A DNA stretch of 64,000 bases, from the NCBI RefSeq assembly GCF_002975275.1, contig NZ_PCOQ01000010.1, positions 62,001-126,000 on the forward strand. The letters are read 5' to 3'. This document shows, one piece after another, positions 1 to 6,692 of this stretch; position 1 is the first letter of the stretch, and each line of letters opens with the position of its first letter. The position numbers were made by a program, and so were the translations under genes. Source of the DNA: Achromobacter sp. MYb9. GTDB taxonomy: Bacteria; Pseudomonadota; Gammaproteobacteria; Burkholderiales; Burkholderiaceae_B. The notes under the pieces are model-generated. The model was given only the letters and a program-made list of their open reading frames with translations, made no database searches and was not told the DNA's origin.

Positions 1-1850
1 CGACGGATATCGCGACGCTGTTCGTCGACCGGAAAATGCGCATCCAGTGGTTCACGCCACGCGCCTCCGATATTTTCAATGTCATCGCCAGCGACGCGGG
101 CCGGTCGCTGCTGGACATCACGCATCGTCTGGACTACCCCGACCTGGCCAAGGACGCGGCCGGCGTGTTTGAATCGCTGCGGCCCGTGGAGCGCGAGGTG
201 CACAGCAGCACCGACCGCTGGTTCCTGGCGCGCTTGCTGCCGTATCGTAGCGCCGAGCACCGCATCGAGGGCGCCGTCCTGACGTTCATCGATATCACGG
301 GCCGGCGCAAGGCGGAAGATCGCGTCCTGCTTGGCGAGGCGCACTTGAAGCTGATGACCGAAAGCGCACGGAACTTCGGGATTTTGACGCTGGACAGCGA
401 AGGCATCATCACCAACTGGAATATCGGCGCGGAAACGCTGTTCGGGTACACCGCCGCCGAAGCCATCGGGAAGTCCTTTTCGTTGATCTTCACCGAGGCG
501 GATATCGGCGCGGGGGAACCGGGCAAGGAACTGGAACGCGCCAAGAAAATCGGCTATGCCGCGGACGACCGCTGGCATCGGCGCAGGGACGGCAGCCTGG
601 TGTATTGCACGGGCGGGGTCAACCGGATGGACGACCCGGCCTACCAGGGATACGCCAAGATCGTGCGCGACGTCACCGACTTGAAGTTGCGCGACGTCGA
701 GCAGGAATCCCGGCTGGATCGCGCGCGCGCCGACAGCGTGCTGAAAGACGAGTTCTTCGCGATGATGTCGCACGAACTGAAGCATCCGCTCAACTTGATC
801 CAGTTGAACGCGGAACTGCTTGCGCGCACGAGCTCGGTCCGCGATTCGCCGGCGGCTGCCCGCGCCGCCGACCTGATCCAGCGGGCCGTGAAAGGCCAGG
901 CGCGCATCATTGACGATTTGCTCGACCTGTCGCGGGTACGCACCGGCAAACTGGCGTTGAACCGATCGATCGTCGACATCACCGCCATCGCCCGGAATAT
1001 CCTGGATGTGCTGCACCCGGTGGCGACCGCGGCCGGCCTGGTGTTGCGCAGCGAATTCGATTCCGACCACGCCATCCATCTGAACGCCGACCCGTTGCGC
1101 GTGGAGCAAGTCATCTGGAACCTGCTCAACAACAGCATCAAGTTCACACCGCCAGGGGGCTCGGTCACGCTGGCGCTGGCGGTGGAAGATGAGTCCTTGC
1201 AGCTGGATGTCACCGATACGGGCCGCGGCATCGAGGCGGCGTTCCTGGACCGCGTGTTCGACATGTTCAGTCAGGCGGACATGCGCCAACGGGCTTTCGC
1301 CAATGCGGGGTTGGGCATCGGCCTGGCCGTCGCAAGCGAACTCGTCAAGGCGCATGGCGGCACGATCAAGGCATACTCGGACGGCCTGGGCAAGGGCGCG
1401 CGGTTTACGGTGCGGCTGGCGCTGGCCGGCGCGGAGCAATCGCCCGGTCAAGTTTCGTCGGAGCCGGACAGCCCCTTGAAGGGGCTGCGGGTGCTGATGG
1501 TCGACGATGCCGAAGACATCCTCATGATCATGGGCACGTTGCTTGAAATGGAAGATGCCCGCGTCACGACGGTCTCCAGCGGCCAGCAGGCGCTTGACGC
1601 CTTCGACAAGTCATCCTTCGATCTGTTGCTGTCCGATATCGGCATGCCGGGAATCGACGGATATCAGTTGATCCGGGCCATCCGCGAAAAATATCCCGAC
1701 AGCGATATCCCCGCCATTGCGTTGACGGGGTTCGGGTCCAAGGAAGACGTGAACAAGGCGATAGAAGCGGGCTTTTCCGCGCACATCAGCAAGCCTGTCG
1801 CCCTTGAGAACCTGCTGGATATCGTTCGGCATTTGCGCAGGCCATCGTGA
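1..1850 (+). CDS. CheR/PAS-type hybrid histidine kinase with receiver domain (5' end outside window)
   Basis: The reading frame is open from base 3, so the gene starts left of the window. The first visible ATG is at 36. Visible order: a PAS domain of the kind that follows CheB-CheR modules (IATLFVDRKMRIQWFTP, then the VLTFIDITGRRKAE ending), a second PAS domain (about residues 100-215 counted from base 36), HisKA with the phospho-acceptor in MSHELKHPL (His246), an HATPase with N-box NLLNNSIKF and G-box DTGRGI and GLGIGL, and a C-terminal receiver domain with the phospho-acceptor in LLSDIGMPG (Asp534) and Lys in HISKP. All catalytic residues are present. Family knowledge: such proteins are often CheB-CheR-PAS-HK-REC fusions that sense stress. 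Its place beside the sigma-54 gene cluster makes it a candidate sensor for that cluster, which is inference only. Confidence 0.9.
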   Translation, partial: TDIATLFVDRKMRIQWFTPRASDIFNVIASDAGRSLLDITHRLDYPDLAKDAAGVFESLRPVEREVHSSTDRWFLARLLPYRSAEHRIEGAVLTFIDITGRRKAEDRVLLGEAHLKLMTESARNFGILTLDSEGIITNWNIGAETLFGYTAAEAIGKSFSLIFTEADIGAGEPGKELERAKKIGYAADDRWHRRRDGSLVYCTGGVNRMDDPAYQGYAKIVRDVTDLKLRDVEQESRLDRARADSVLKDEFFAMMSHELKHPLNLIQLNAELLARTSSVRDSPAAARAADLIQRAVKGQARIIDDLLDLSRVRTGKLALNRSIVDITAIARNILDVLHPVATAAGLVLRSEFDSDHAIHLNADPLRVEQVIWNLLNNSIKFTPPGGSVTLALAVEDESLQLDVTDTGRGIEAAFLDRVFDMFSQADMRQRAFANAGLGIGLAVASELVKAHGGTIKAYSDGLGKGARFTVRLALAGAEQSPGQVSSEPDSPLKGLRVLMVDDAEDILMIMGTLLEMEDARVTTVSSGQQALDAFDKSSFDLLLSDIGMPGIDGYQLIRAIREKYPDSDIPAIALTGFGSKEDVNKAIEAGFSAHISKPVALENLLDIVRHLRRPS

Positions 1851-1903
1851 CGCGCGTGGCGGGCGGCTGACACCACTCGTGCGCGCCGCCACAGCGGGGC
1901 GTC

Positions 1904-2236
1904 TCATGCCGCCATCTTGTCGCACAGGTCGGCGCATTCCTTACACGTGCGCGCACAATCTTCCATTCCGTCGAGGCCCTCGCAGCTGCGGGCGCAGTCG
2001 CGGCACAGGACGGCGCATGCGCCGCAGACTGCGTTATGGTTTTCTACCCCGGCCAGCATGACATGGGCGGCCGCCCGGCATAACTCGGCGCATGCCATCA
2101 TCAGACGGAAGTGGGTGGGTTCCACATGCCTTCCGCCAGCTTCCAGGCAGTGCCCCATCGCAGTTTGCATGCACCGCCGGTAGCAGGCGATGCAACTGTC
2201 GACACAACGATCCAATTCTTTCGACGCAGGTTTCAT
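1904..2236 (-). CDS. Four-helix-bundle copper-binding protein (Csp/DUF326-like)
   Basis: A 110-residue protein with 16 cysteines (positions 11, 15, 18, 22, 30, 49, 53, 71, 74, 78, 81, 85, 94, 98, 101, 105). They are spaced three or four residues apart, as in the helices of copper-storage Csp proteins, where they line the core of a four-helix bundle and bind many Cu(I) ions. There is no signal peptide, so the protein is probably a cytosolic Csp3-type store. A sigma-54-type promoter lies about 40 bases upstream of the ATG, and a GGAGT Shine-Dalgarno sequence is present. It is convergent with the kinase gene and divergent from the VOC gene. Copper storage may link to the copper-dependent oxidase encoded nearby, which is inference. 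Confidence 0.85.
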   Translation of the reverse strand: MKPASKELDRCVDSCIACYRRCMQTAMGHCLEAGGRHVEPTHFRLMMACAELCRAAAHVMLAGVENHNAVCGACAVLCRDCARSCEGLDGMEDCARTCKECADLCDKMAA

Positions 2237-2273
2237 GACGACTCCTTATGGGTGATGGGTGGGCATGCGCCAC

Positions 2274-2289
2274 AGCACATTCCGTGCCC
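2274..2289 (-). promoter_or_regulatory. Sigma-54 promoter for the Csp-like gene
   Basis: Minus-strand GGGCACGGAATGTGCT: -24 GG and -12 GC separated by exactly 10 bases, 38 bases from the ATG at 2236. The -12 element is GTGC rather than TTGC. Confidence 0.75.
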
Positions 2290-2314
2290 GTCGCGCGGGG
2301 CGGCGTGGCCGTTT

Positions 2315-2337
2315 CCGCATGCTTTTCCGGCATGCGG
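2315..2337. repeat. Inverted repeat CCGCATGC/GCATGCGG overlapping a sigma-54 promoter
   Basis: Perfect 8-base arms at 2315-2322 and 2330-2337 with a 7-base spacer. The right arm covers the -24 region of the VOC promoter. It could be an operator, or partly a by-product of the GGCATG in the -24 element. Confidence 0.45.
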
Positions 2338-2343
2338 TTTGCG
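2328..2343 (+). promoter_or_regulatory. Sigma-54 promoter for the VOC gene
   Basis: CGGCATGCGGTTTGCG, with GG-N10-GC spacing, 55 bases upstream of the start at 2398. Confidence 0.75.
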
Positions 2344-2397
2344 GGCTTTCTTTATTCGGGGGGGCTTCGGGGGCTTTCGATACAGGAGGATCCTGGC

Positions 2398-2799
2398 ATG
2401 TATACGCATATTCAACTGGGCGCTCGAGATTGGCCGCGGCTTGTGGCCTTCTACGACGTGGTCCTGCGGCCGCTTGGCCTGACGCGTTGCAACGGCGTCG
2501 ATGACGCCGGCCCCGCTGGTGTCATATGGCGTTGCGGGGATCGGCGCTGGCCGTCGTTCGTCGTGGCGCCGCCGTTCAATGGATTGCCCGCGACGTGGGG
2601 CAATGGCAGCCAGGTCAGTTTTCAAGCGGAAACCTGCGCGGCGGTGCGGGAATGCTGGAGCAGGGCGCTGGAGCTGGGCGGTGTCGATGAGGGGCCACCT
2701 GGCCTGCGCCCCCGCTATGCGCCGGACTTTTTCGCGGCCTATTGTCGGGATCCCGAGGGCAATAAGCTTGCCTTTGTGTGTTCGGTCGCTATCGAATAG
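2398..2799 (+). CDS. VOC (glyoxalase/dioxygenase superfamily) protein
   Basis: A 133-residue protein starting MYTHIQLG. The beta-alpha-beta-beta-beta pattern and the end motif FFAAYCRDPEGNKLAFV are typical of vicinal-oxygen-chelate proteins related to glyoxalase I and bleomycin resistance proteins. The substrate cannot be deduced. The frame is open further upstream, but the start at 2398 follows an AGGAGG Shine-Dalgarno sequence at ideal spacing and lies downstream of a sigma-54 promoter. A second VOC protein of the same general type is encoded at 35876-36244. Family assignment is firm and function open. Confidence 0.85.
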   Translation: MYTHIQLGARDWPRLVAFYDVVLRPLGLTRCNGVDDAGPAGVIWRCGDRRWPSFVVAPPFNGLPATWGNGSQVSFQAETCAAVRECWSRALELGGVDEGPPGLRPRYAPDFFAAYCRDPEGNKLAFVCSVAIE

Positions 2800-2816
2800 C
2801 AGCGTGACGGGGGCCC

Positions 2817-2832
2817 GGGAACGCCATTTGCT
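2817..2832 (+). promoter_or_regulatory. Sigma-54 promoter for galU
   Basis: GGGAACGCCATTTGCT, with GG-N10-GC spacing, 58 bases upstream of the galU ATG. Confidence 0.8.
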
Positions 2833-2889
2833 CAGTGCGGTTGCGCCCCAGTAGATCAGGGCGCGGACCATAACGATACAGAGGCTTTT

Positions 2890-3723
2890 ATGCTCCCGAT
2901 ACGCAAAGCGGTATTCCCCGTTGCTGGCCTGGGCACGCGGTTCCTGCCGGCCACGAAAGCCATGCCCAAAGAGATGTTGCCGATCGTCGACAAACCGCTC
3001 ATCCAATACGCCGTCGAAGAGGCCGTAGCGGCTGGCGTCACCGAACTGATTTTTGTGACGGGCCGGAACAAGCGGGCGATAGAGGATCACTTTGACCGGG
3101 TTCCTGAACTGGAACTGGAGCTGGAGTCGAAGAACAAGGTGGCATTGCTGGATACCGTGCGCAGCGTCATCCCTTCTCATGTCAAGTGCGTCTACACGCG
3201 CCAACCGGCCGCCCTGGGGTTGGGGCATGCCGTGCTATGCGCGGCGCCTATCGTGGGCGATGAACCGTTTGCCGTGCTGTTGGCGGACGACCTTATCGAT
3301 GCGGATTCCCCCGTCATCGGTGAAATGATGAAGGTGGCGAAAGAGTTCCAAGGTAGCGTCCTGGCGGTTCAGCGCGTGCCGAAGGCCGCGACGCGCCAAT
3401 ATGGCATTGTGTCAGGCACCAAGGCGTCGGCCCATGTCATGCGGGTGTCCGGCATCGTCGAAAAACCGGATCCGGCCGACGCGCCTTCCGACATGGCGGT
3501 GGTCGGCCGCTATGTGTTGGACCCGGAAATATTCACCGTGTTGTCCAACACGCAGCCTGGCGTGGGGGGCGAGATCCAGTTGACGGATGCCATTGCCAGC
3601 CTGATGCGATCCAAGGCCGTATTCGGGTATGAATACGACGGCAAGCGTTATGACTGCGGCAGCAAGGAAGGGTTCTACCAGGCCACGATGGAAATAGGCA
3701 GGAAATACCACGGTCTGGCGTGA
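2890..3723 (+). CDS. galU: UTP-glucose-1-phosphate uridylyltransferase
   Basis: A 277-residue protein, full length for bacterial GalU, which makes UDP-glucose from UTP and glucose-1-phosphate in the cytoplasm. Visible signatures: the nucleotide-binding start [20 protein letters not shown], the Lys-containing [25 protein letters not shown] (metal-binding Asp region), and GEIQLTDAI near the C terminus. The start follows an AGAGG sequence. Its own sigma-54 promoter suggests stress-induced supply of UDP-sugars, perhaps for envelope polysaccharide, rather than housekeeping use. The gene ends at the remnant of a UDP-glucuronate-decarboxylase-type gene, a natural partner that consumes a UDP-glucose derivative. 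A second housekeeping galU elsewhere is likely but not visible. Confidence 0.95.
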   Translation: MLPIRKAVFPVAGLGTRFLPATKAMPKEMLPIVDKPLIQYAVEEAVAAGVTELIFVTGRNKRAIEDHFDRVPELELELESKNKVALLDTVRSVIPSHVKCVYTRQPAALGLGHAVLCAAPIVGDEPFAVLLADDLIDADSPVIGEMMKVAKEFQGSVLAVQRVPKAATRQYGIVSGTKASAHVMRVSGIVEKPDPADAPSDMAVVGRYVLDPEIFTVLSNTQPGVGGEIQLTDAIASLMRSKAVFGYEYDGKRYDCGSKEGFYQATMEIGRKYHGLA

Positions 3724-3736
3724 CCCGATCCTTCCC

Positions 3737-4213
3737 TACGGGCCGCACATGTCGCCGGACGACAGCCGCGTGGTGTCCAATTTCATCGTGCAGGCGTTGT
3801 CGGGCCAACCGTTGACCATCTATGGCAATGGCACGCAGACCCGCTCTTTCTGCTACGTGGATGACCTTATCGATGGGCTTGTGCGGTTGATGGAAAGCCC
3901 GGAGGCGGTTGCGTGTCCCGTGAACCTGGGCAATCCGGCCGAACTGACGATGCTGGAAATGGCCGACATGGTGCGGGGGCTGACCGGCGCCCACGTGCCG
4001 CTGGTTCATCGCGACCTGCCGGTGGGCGACCCGACCCATCGCTGCCCCGATATTTCACTGGCGCGCCGCAGCCTGGGGTGGTGGCCCCGAATCGGTCCCG
4101 AAGAGGGCATCGCCCGCACGGTGGCCTATTTCTGCGCCGACCGCCAACAAGCCGGGCGGCACACGGCTTGCTGGACCCCGGCGACCGCCGCGGCGCCGGT
4201 CGCGCCGCTGTAG
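3737..4213 (+). pseudogene. C-terminal fragment of a UDP-glucuronate decarboxylase/NAD-dependent epimerase
   Basis: From about 3737 the frame reads YGPHMSPDDSRVVSNFIVQAL, then GTQTRSFCYVDDLIDGLVRL and NLGNPAELTMLEMA. These match the second half of extended SDRs that convert UDP-glucuronate to UDP-xylose (about 310-340 residues). The Rossmann N-terminal half with GxxGxxG, and the Ser and YxxxK catalytic residues, are absent: upstream is directly the galU stop. The first ATG (3749) lies inside the domain. It is therefore read as the residue of a deletion that joined galU to the 3' part of its neighbour. The fragment may still be translated, but it cannot bind NAD or catalyse. A sigma-54 promoter for the next gene lies inside its 3' end. 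Confidence 0.8.
4157..4172 (+). promoter_or_regulatory. Sigma-54 promoter for the 4233 gene and udgX
   Basis: CGGCACACGGCTTGCT, with GG-N10-GC spacing, inside the end of the epimerase fragment and 61 bases upstream of the ATG at 4233. Confidence 0.7.
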
Positions 4214-4232
4214 ACACGCGGAGGACGCCGCC

Positions 4233-4442
4233 ATGAGCACCCAGCCCCATTCGCATCAAGACACCCCTGCGGAAGCCCCGCACAAACCCGTGCCCGAACG
4301 TGAGCGCACGCTGTCCGACCGCCCGGCGGACCCCAACCGAACCGGGGCCGGACGCCAGATTCCCCCCGGCATGGATCCCGAAGACGTGTGGGACCCGGGC
4401 CGAGCCACGCCAGGGGTGCCGCCCGTGGACAACCGGTCCTGA
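4233..4442 (+). CDS. Small Pro-rich hydrophilic protein of unknown function
   Basis: A 69-residue protein starting MSTQPHSHQDTP, rich in Pro, Arg, Asp and Glu, with no membrane segment, signal peptide or recognised domain. It is probably disordered. A GGAGGA sequence precedes the ATG at 4233, and a sigma-54 promoter lies about 60 bases upstream. The stop is 21 bases before the udgX start, so the two genes are probably one transcription unit. Similar short hydrophilic products occur at 16228-16488 and 22647-22871, each directly behind a sigma-54 promoter. Confidence 0.65.
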   Translation: MSTQPHSHQDTPAEAPHKPVPERERTLSDRPADPNRTGAGRQIPPGMDPEDVWDPGRATPGVPPVDNRS

Positions 4443-4463
4443 GCGGCGTGACGGTGCGCCGGC

Positions 4464-5096
4464 ATGAATGCCACGCCGAGTTCTCCCGGGCACGATGAGG
4501 GGGATGTCGATCCCGATCAGCGCCCGAAAACGCTCGGCGCGTGTCGGCGCTGCGGCCTGTGGCGCAACGCCACGCAGGCGGTAGGGGGCGAGGGCAAGCG
4601 CCACGCCGCCATCATGCTGCTGGGCGAACAACCGGGCGACAAGGAAGACCTGGCGGGCCACCCATTCGTGGGGCCTGCCGGTGCGCTGTTGGACAAGGCG
4701 TTGGCGCAAGCGGGCGTCAGCCGCGACGCGGTTTACATCACCAATGCCGTGAAGCACTTCAAGTGGGAATTGCGCGGCAAACGCCGGATGCATAAATCCC
4801 CTGCGCAAGCCGAAATCCACGCGTGCGAGTATTGGCTGGACCAGGAGCTTGATGATGTCCAGCCGCACGTCATCATCGCCCTGGGCGCCACGGCGTTAAG
4901 CGCGCTGATGCGGGATCGCAAGCACACGCTGAAGGCTTCGCTGGGCAAGACCCTGGAACGGGGTGACAGCCGTGTTCTGGCGGCCTATCACCCGTCGTTT
5001 GCGTTAAGAAGCCCGAATCGCGAAAGCCGGGAAGCGGCCTTTCAGACCATCGTGGCTGCGTTGAAACGCGCGCGCGGATTGATCGACAAGGGCTAG
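4464..5096 (+). CDS. udgX: UdgX-type uracil-DNA-binding protein (family 4 UDG-like)
   Basis: A 210-residue protein of the uracil-DNA glycosylase superfamily. Motif A is GEQPGDKEDLAGHPFVGPAG (about residues 55-73). It carries the extra loop GKRRMH (residues 105-110) that marks UdgX, in which the His (here His110) becomes covalently bonded to uracil in DNA after excision. Usual UdgX proteins have KRRIH; here Ile is Met. Fe-S ligand candidates are Cys27, Cys30 and Cys121, with His98 where family 4 enzymes have the remaining Cys. The late motif AAYHPSFALR is present. Role: tight capture of uracil in DNA, hence repair or damage tolerance. It sits in the sigma-54 stress cluster behind a small unknown gene. 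Confidence 0.9.
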   Translation: MNATPSSPGHDEGDVDPDQRPKTLGACRRCGLWRNATQAVGGEGKRHAAIMLLGEQPGDKEDLAGHPFVGPAGALLDKALAQAGVSRDAVYITNAVKHFKWELRGKRRMHKSPAQAEIHACEYWLDQELDDVQPHVIIALGATALSALMRDRKHTLKASLGKTLERGDSRVLAAYHPSFALRSPNRESREAAFQTIVAALKRARGLIDKG

Positions 5097-5146
5097 CCGC
5101 CCATCGGAAAAAAGTGCCCGTGCGGTGGAGATCCTGCCGTGTGTCC

Positions 5147-5165
5147 GGCATGGGCGCGCCATGCC
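5147..5165. repeat. Inverted repeat GGCATG/CATGCC upstream of a sigma-54 promoter
   Basis: 6-base arms at 5147-5152 and 5160-5165 with a GC-rich 7-base spacer, about 40 bases upstream of the -24 element at 5205. A possible activator site; no second copy with the same spacing was found. Confidence 0.3.
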
Positions 5166-5203
5166 GCGGACGGCGCGCCGCGCGGTTCGCCGGCGGCGAT
5201 GCC

Positions 5204-5219
5204 GGGCATGCGGTTTGCT
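5204..5219 (+). promoter_or_regulatory. Sigma-54 promoter upstream of the 5263 mini-ORF
   Basis: GGGCATGCGGTTTGCT, with GG-N10-GC spacing, 44 bases upstream of the ATG at 5263. Confidence 0.8.
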
Positions 5220-5262
5220 GGATTGGCCTTGCCTATCGCGCTATCCAGAAAGGAGCCACGCC

Positions 5263-5313
5263 ATGAAACCGAAAACAGCAAAGCCCAACCCCGCATCCTA
5301 CGCGAACGGGTGA
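5263..5313 (+). CDS. 16-codon mini-ORF behind a sigma-54 promoter, possibly a truncated gene start
   Basis: ATG at 5263 is preceded by AAAGGAG at good spacing and by a sigma-54 promoter. It encodes [16 protein letters not shown] and then stops. The sequence directly downstream, in another frame, is the tail of apaH. The best reading is that a promoter, ribosome-binding site and gene start were joined by deletion to an unrelated 3' fragment, leaving a short leader-like peptide. A genuine short peptide cannot be excluded. Confidence 0.35.
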   Translation: MKPKTAKPNPASYANG

Positions 5314-5560
5314 GCTGGCGCCCACCGCAAAATCCACGCCAGGCAGCTGGCCGTGCGGCACGCTGCCCTGGTTCGACGTGCCGGGCAGGCTGGCCGGCGG
5401 CACGCCCATCGTGTTTGGGCATTGGGCGACGTTGGGGCTGCTGGTGCGGTCGGATGTTGCCTGCTTGGACACCGGTTGCGTGACGGGCGGCGTGCTGACA
5501 GCCCTGAGATTGGGTGATCGCAAGTTGCTTCAAGTGGGTCGCGAGCCCCTGTCGTCGCCC
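5312..5560 (+). pseudogene. apaH: 3' fragment of apaH (diadenosine tetraphosphatase)
   Basis: In the frame through 5312 the translation contains [20 protein letters not shown], then [20 protein letters not shown], then [17 protein letters not shown]. These are the C-terminal signatures of symmetrical Ap4A hydrolase (GHW and LDTGCVWGG metal and substrate motifs). The first 180 or so residues of the roughly 275-residue enzyme are missing, and the frame has no start with a ribosome-binding site. Homology ends near 5560, though the frame stays open to 5653. It is a gene fragment, not a functional phosphatase. ApaH degrades alarmone-like Ap4A, so its presence in a stress cluster fits, but here it is inactive. 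Confidence 0.8.
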
Positions 5561-5631
5561 GAGGAGACGCCGGTGGCCACGCCGATCCGCCGCAATTGGC
5601 CCGTGGGCGGGGCGCGCAGCGCCTGGCCGTT

Positions 5632-5919
5632 TCAGGCGGCCAGCAGCCGATAGGCCAGGGCCAGTGTCAGCAAGACCAGCGCCCCCATCGCCCACAGCAT
5701 GGCCGCCAACGCGATGGCAAGCGGGACTTGCAGCAGTGGGATCGGCCCCGTTTCGCCTGCCCCGGACGCCAGCCCCTGCGGCGGCGGCAGGATGTCGTCA
5801 TTGGCTGCGACGCGCGGTTCGGCCATCGGACCGACCGCGCTTTGCGGCGCCAAGTAGACAATCCTGACATTGCCGGCCGGGGCCGACGTCAAGACAGGTT
5901 GGGGGGAATGCATGGCCAT
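5632..5919 (-). CDS. Small protein with one C-terminal membrane segment, unknown function
   Basis: A protein of about 95 residues starting at ATG 5919 (a GTG at 5922 is also possible). Residues 1-60 are hydrophilic and Pro-rich; about residues 65-92 form one hydrophobic helix ([20 protein letters not shown]), so this is probably a tail-anchored inner-membrane protein. It lies 25 bases downstream of the DUF4142 stop and reads in the same direction, so it is probably the second gene of that unit. No family was recognised. Confidence 0.6.
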   Translation of the reverse strand: MAMHSPQPVLTSAPAGNVRIVYLAPQSAVGPMAEPRVAANDDILPPPQGLASGAGETGPIPLLQVPLAIALAAMLWAMGALVLLTLALAYRLLAA

Positions 5920-5944
5920 CACCGTGTGAGGGGGCTGTTCGCGG

Positions 5945-6502
5945 TCAGGGGGCCTTCTTTACGCCCTGGTCCAGCGTCTTGGCCATTTGAAGGTGCTGTT
6001 CAAGCGTCGGCAGCGTTTCCGTGGCGAATTGCTTGACCTCGGGGTCCTTGGCTTCGTTCGCGGCCTGCTGGAACAGCTTTACCGCGTCCTCGTGGGCCGA
6101 CACGCCGATGCTTTCGGCGTAGGCCTTGTCGAACCCATCGTCGCGCAGGCCAAGCGTCTTCAATTTTGCTTGCTGCACCAGAGAGGGTTCAGTCGGGGCG
6201 TCATAGCCCTTTTTCTTGGCCAGGGCAGCCAGTTGCTGGCCTGCCTTGCCGTGGTCATCGACCATTTTCTGCGCGAAGGCCTTGACCTCGGCATTGCGCG
6301 ATTTCTCAAGCGCAAGTTTGCTTCCTTCCACTTCCATGTGCCCGGCCTGCGCGGCATTTTCCAGAAAGTCGCGATCGTTGCCGTCCAGCTTCGACTCAGC
6401 CGCCATTGGCGCGGCGGGGGTGGTGGTCTGGGCCATGGCGATTTGTCCGGCTCCAAGCGCCGCAGCGGCAAGGAGGGCGGCGGTGAGGTAGCGAGGTTTC
6501 AT
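5945..6502 (-). CDS. DUF4142 periplasmic protein
   Basis: A 185-residue protein starting at ATG 6502 after CAGGAGATC. A signal peptide (MKPRYLTAALLAAAALGAGQ, cleavage after AMA) is followed by a long helical DUF4142 domain with DRDFLENAAQAGHMEVEGSK, AFAQKMVDDHGKA and FKQ-type helices ending LEQHLQMAK. The family is ferritin-like in fold and widespread in stress gene clusters; its biochemical role is not established. The upstream frame is open to 6616, but the signal peptide fixes this start. The leader of over 100 bases contains a 13-base tandem repeat. A sigma-54 promoter lies at 6612-6627. Confidence 0.9.
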   Translation of the reverse strand: MKPRYLTAALLAAAALGAGQIAMAQTTTPAAPMAAESKLDGNDRDFLENAAQAGHMEVEGSKLALEKSRNAEVKAFAQKMVDDHGKAGQQLAALAKKKGYDAPTEPSLVQQAKLKTLGLRDDGFDKAYAESIGVSAHEDAVKLFQQAANEAKDPEVKQFATETLPTLEQHLQMAKTLDQGVKKAP

Positions 6503-6577
6503 GAAGATCTCCTGGGAAAGGCGCCGAGCGCCGTTGAGGTAACGGGTTGGAGGTAGTGCGTCCGGGGTAATGCGTGT

Positions 6578-6603
6578 GGGCCATGCGTTCGGGCCATGCG
6601 TTC
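6578..6603. repeat. Perfect 13-base tandem repeat in the DUF4142 leader
   Basis: Two copies of GGGCCATGCGTTC (6578-6590 and 6591-6603), between the DUF4142 start codon and its promoter. They lie 41-66 bases upstream of the -24 element of the divergent promoter at 6644. Possible activator-binding site, or chance duplication. Confidence 0.6.
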
Positions 6604-6611
6604 GGACATCC

Positions 6612-6627
6612 AGCAAACCGCGTTCCC
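6612..6627 (-). promoter_or_regulatory. Sigma-54 promoter for the DUF4142 operon
   Basis: Minus-strand GGGAACGCGGTTTGCT, with GG-N10-GC spacing. It faces away from the promoter at 6644, with 16 bases between them. Confidence 0.85.
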
Positions 6628-6643
6628 GCGCCTCGCCTCACGC

Positions 6644-6659
6644 GGGAATGGGGTTTGCT
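6644..6659 (+). promoter_or_regulatory. Sigma-54 promoter for the 6693 gene
   Basis: GGGAATGGGGTTTGCT, with GG-N10-GC spacing, 34 bases upstream of the ATG at 6693. Confidence 0.85.
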
Positions 6660-6692
6660 GGTCTTTTCACCGACCTACCAAGGGGGACGATC

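Noticed and set aside
6612-6659. CAGCAAACC...GGTTTGCTG inverted repeat as a transposon end or large hairpin
   Set aside because: The symmetry is explained by two divergent sigma-54 promoters. The same elements occur singly at other genes, and no transposase or target duplication is present.
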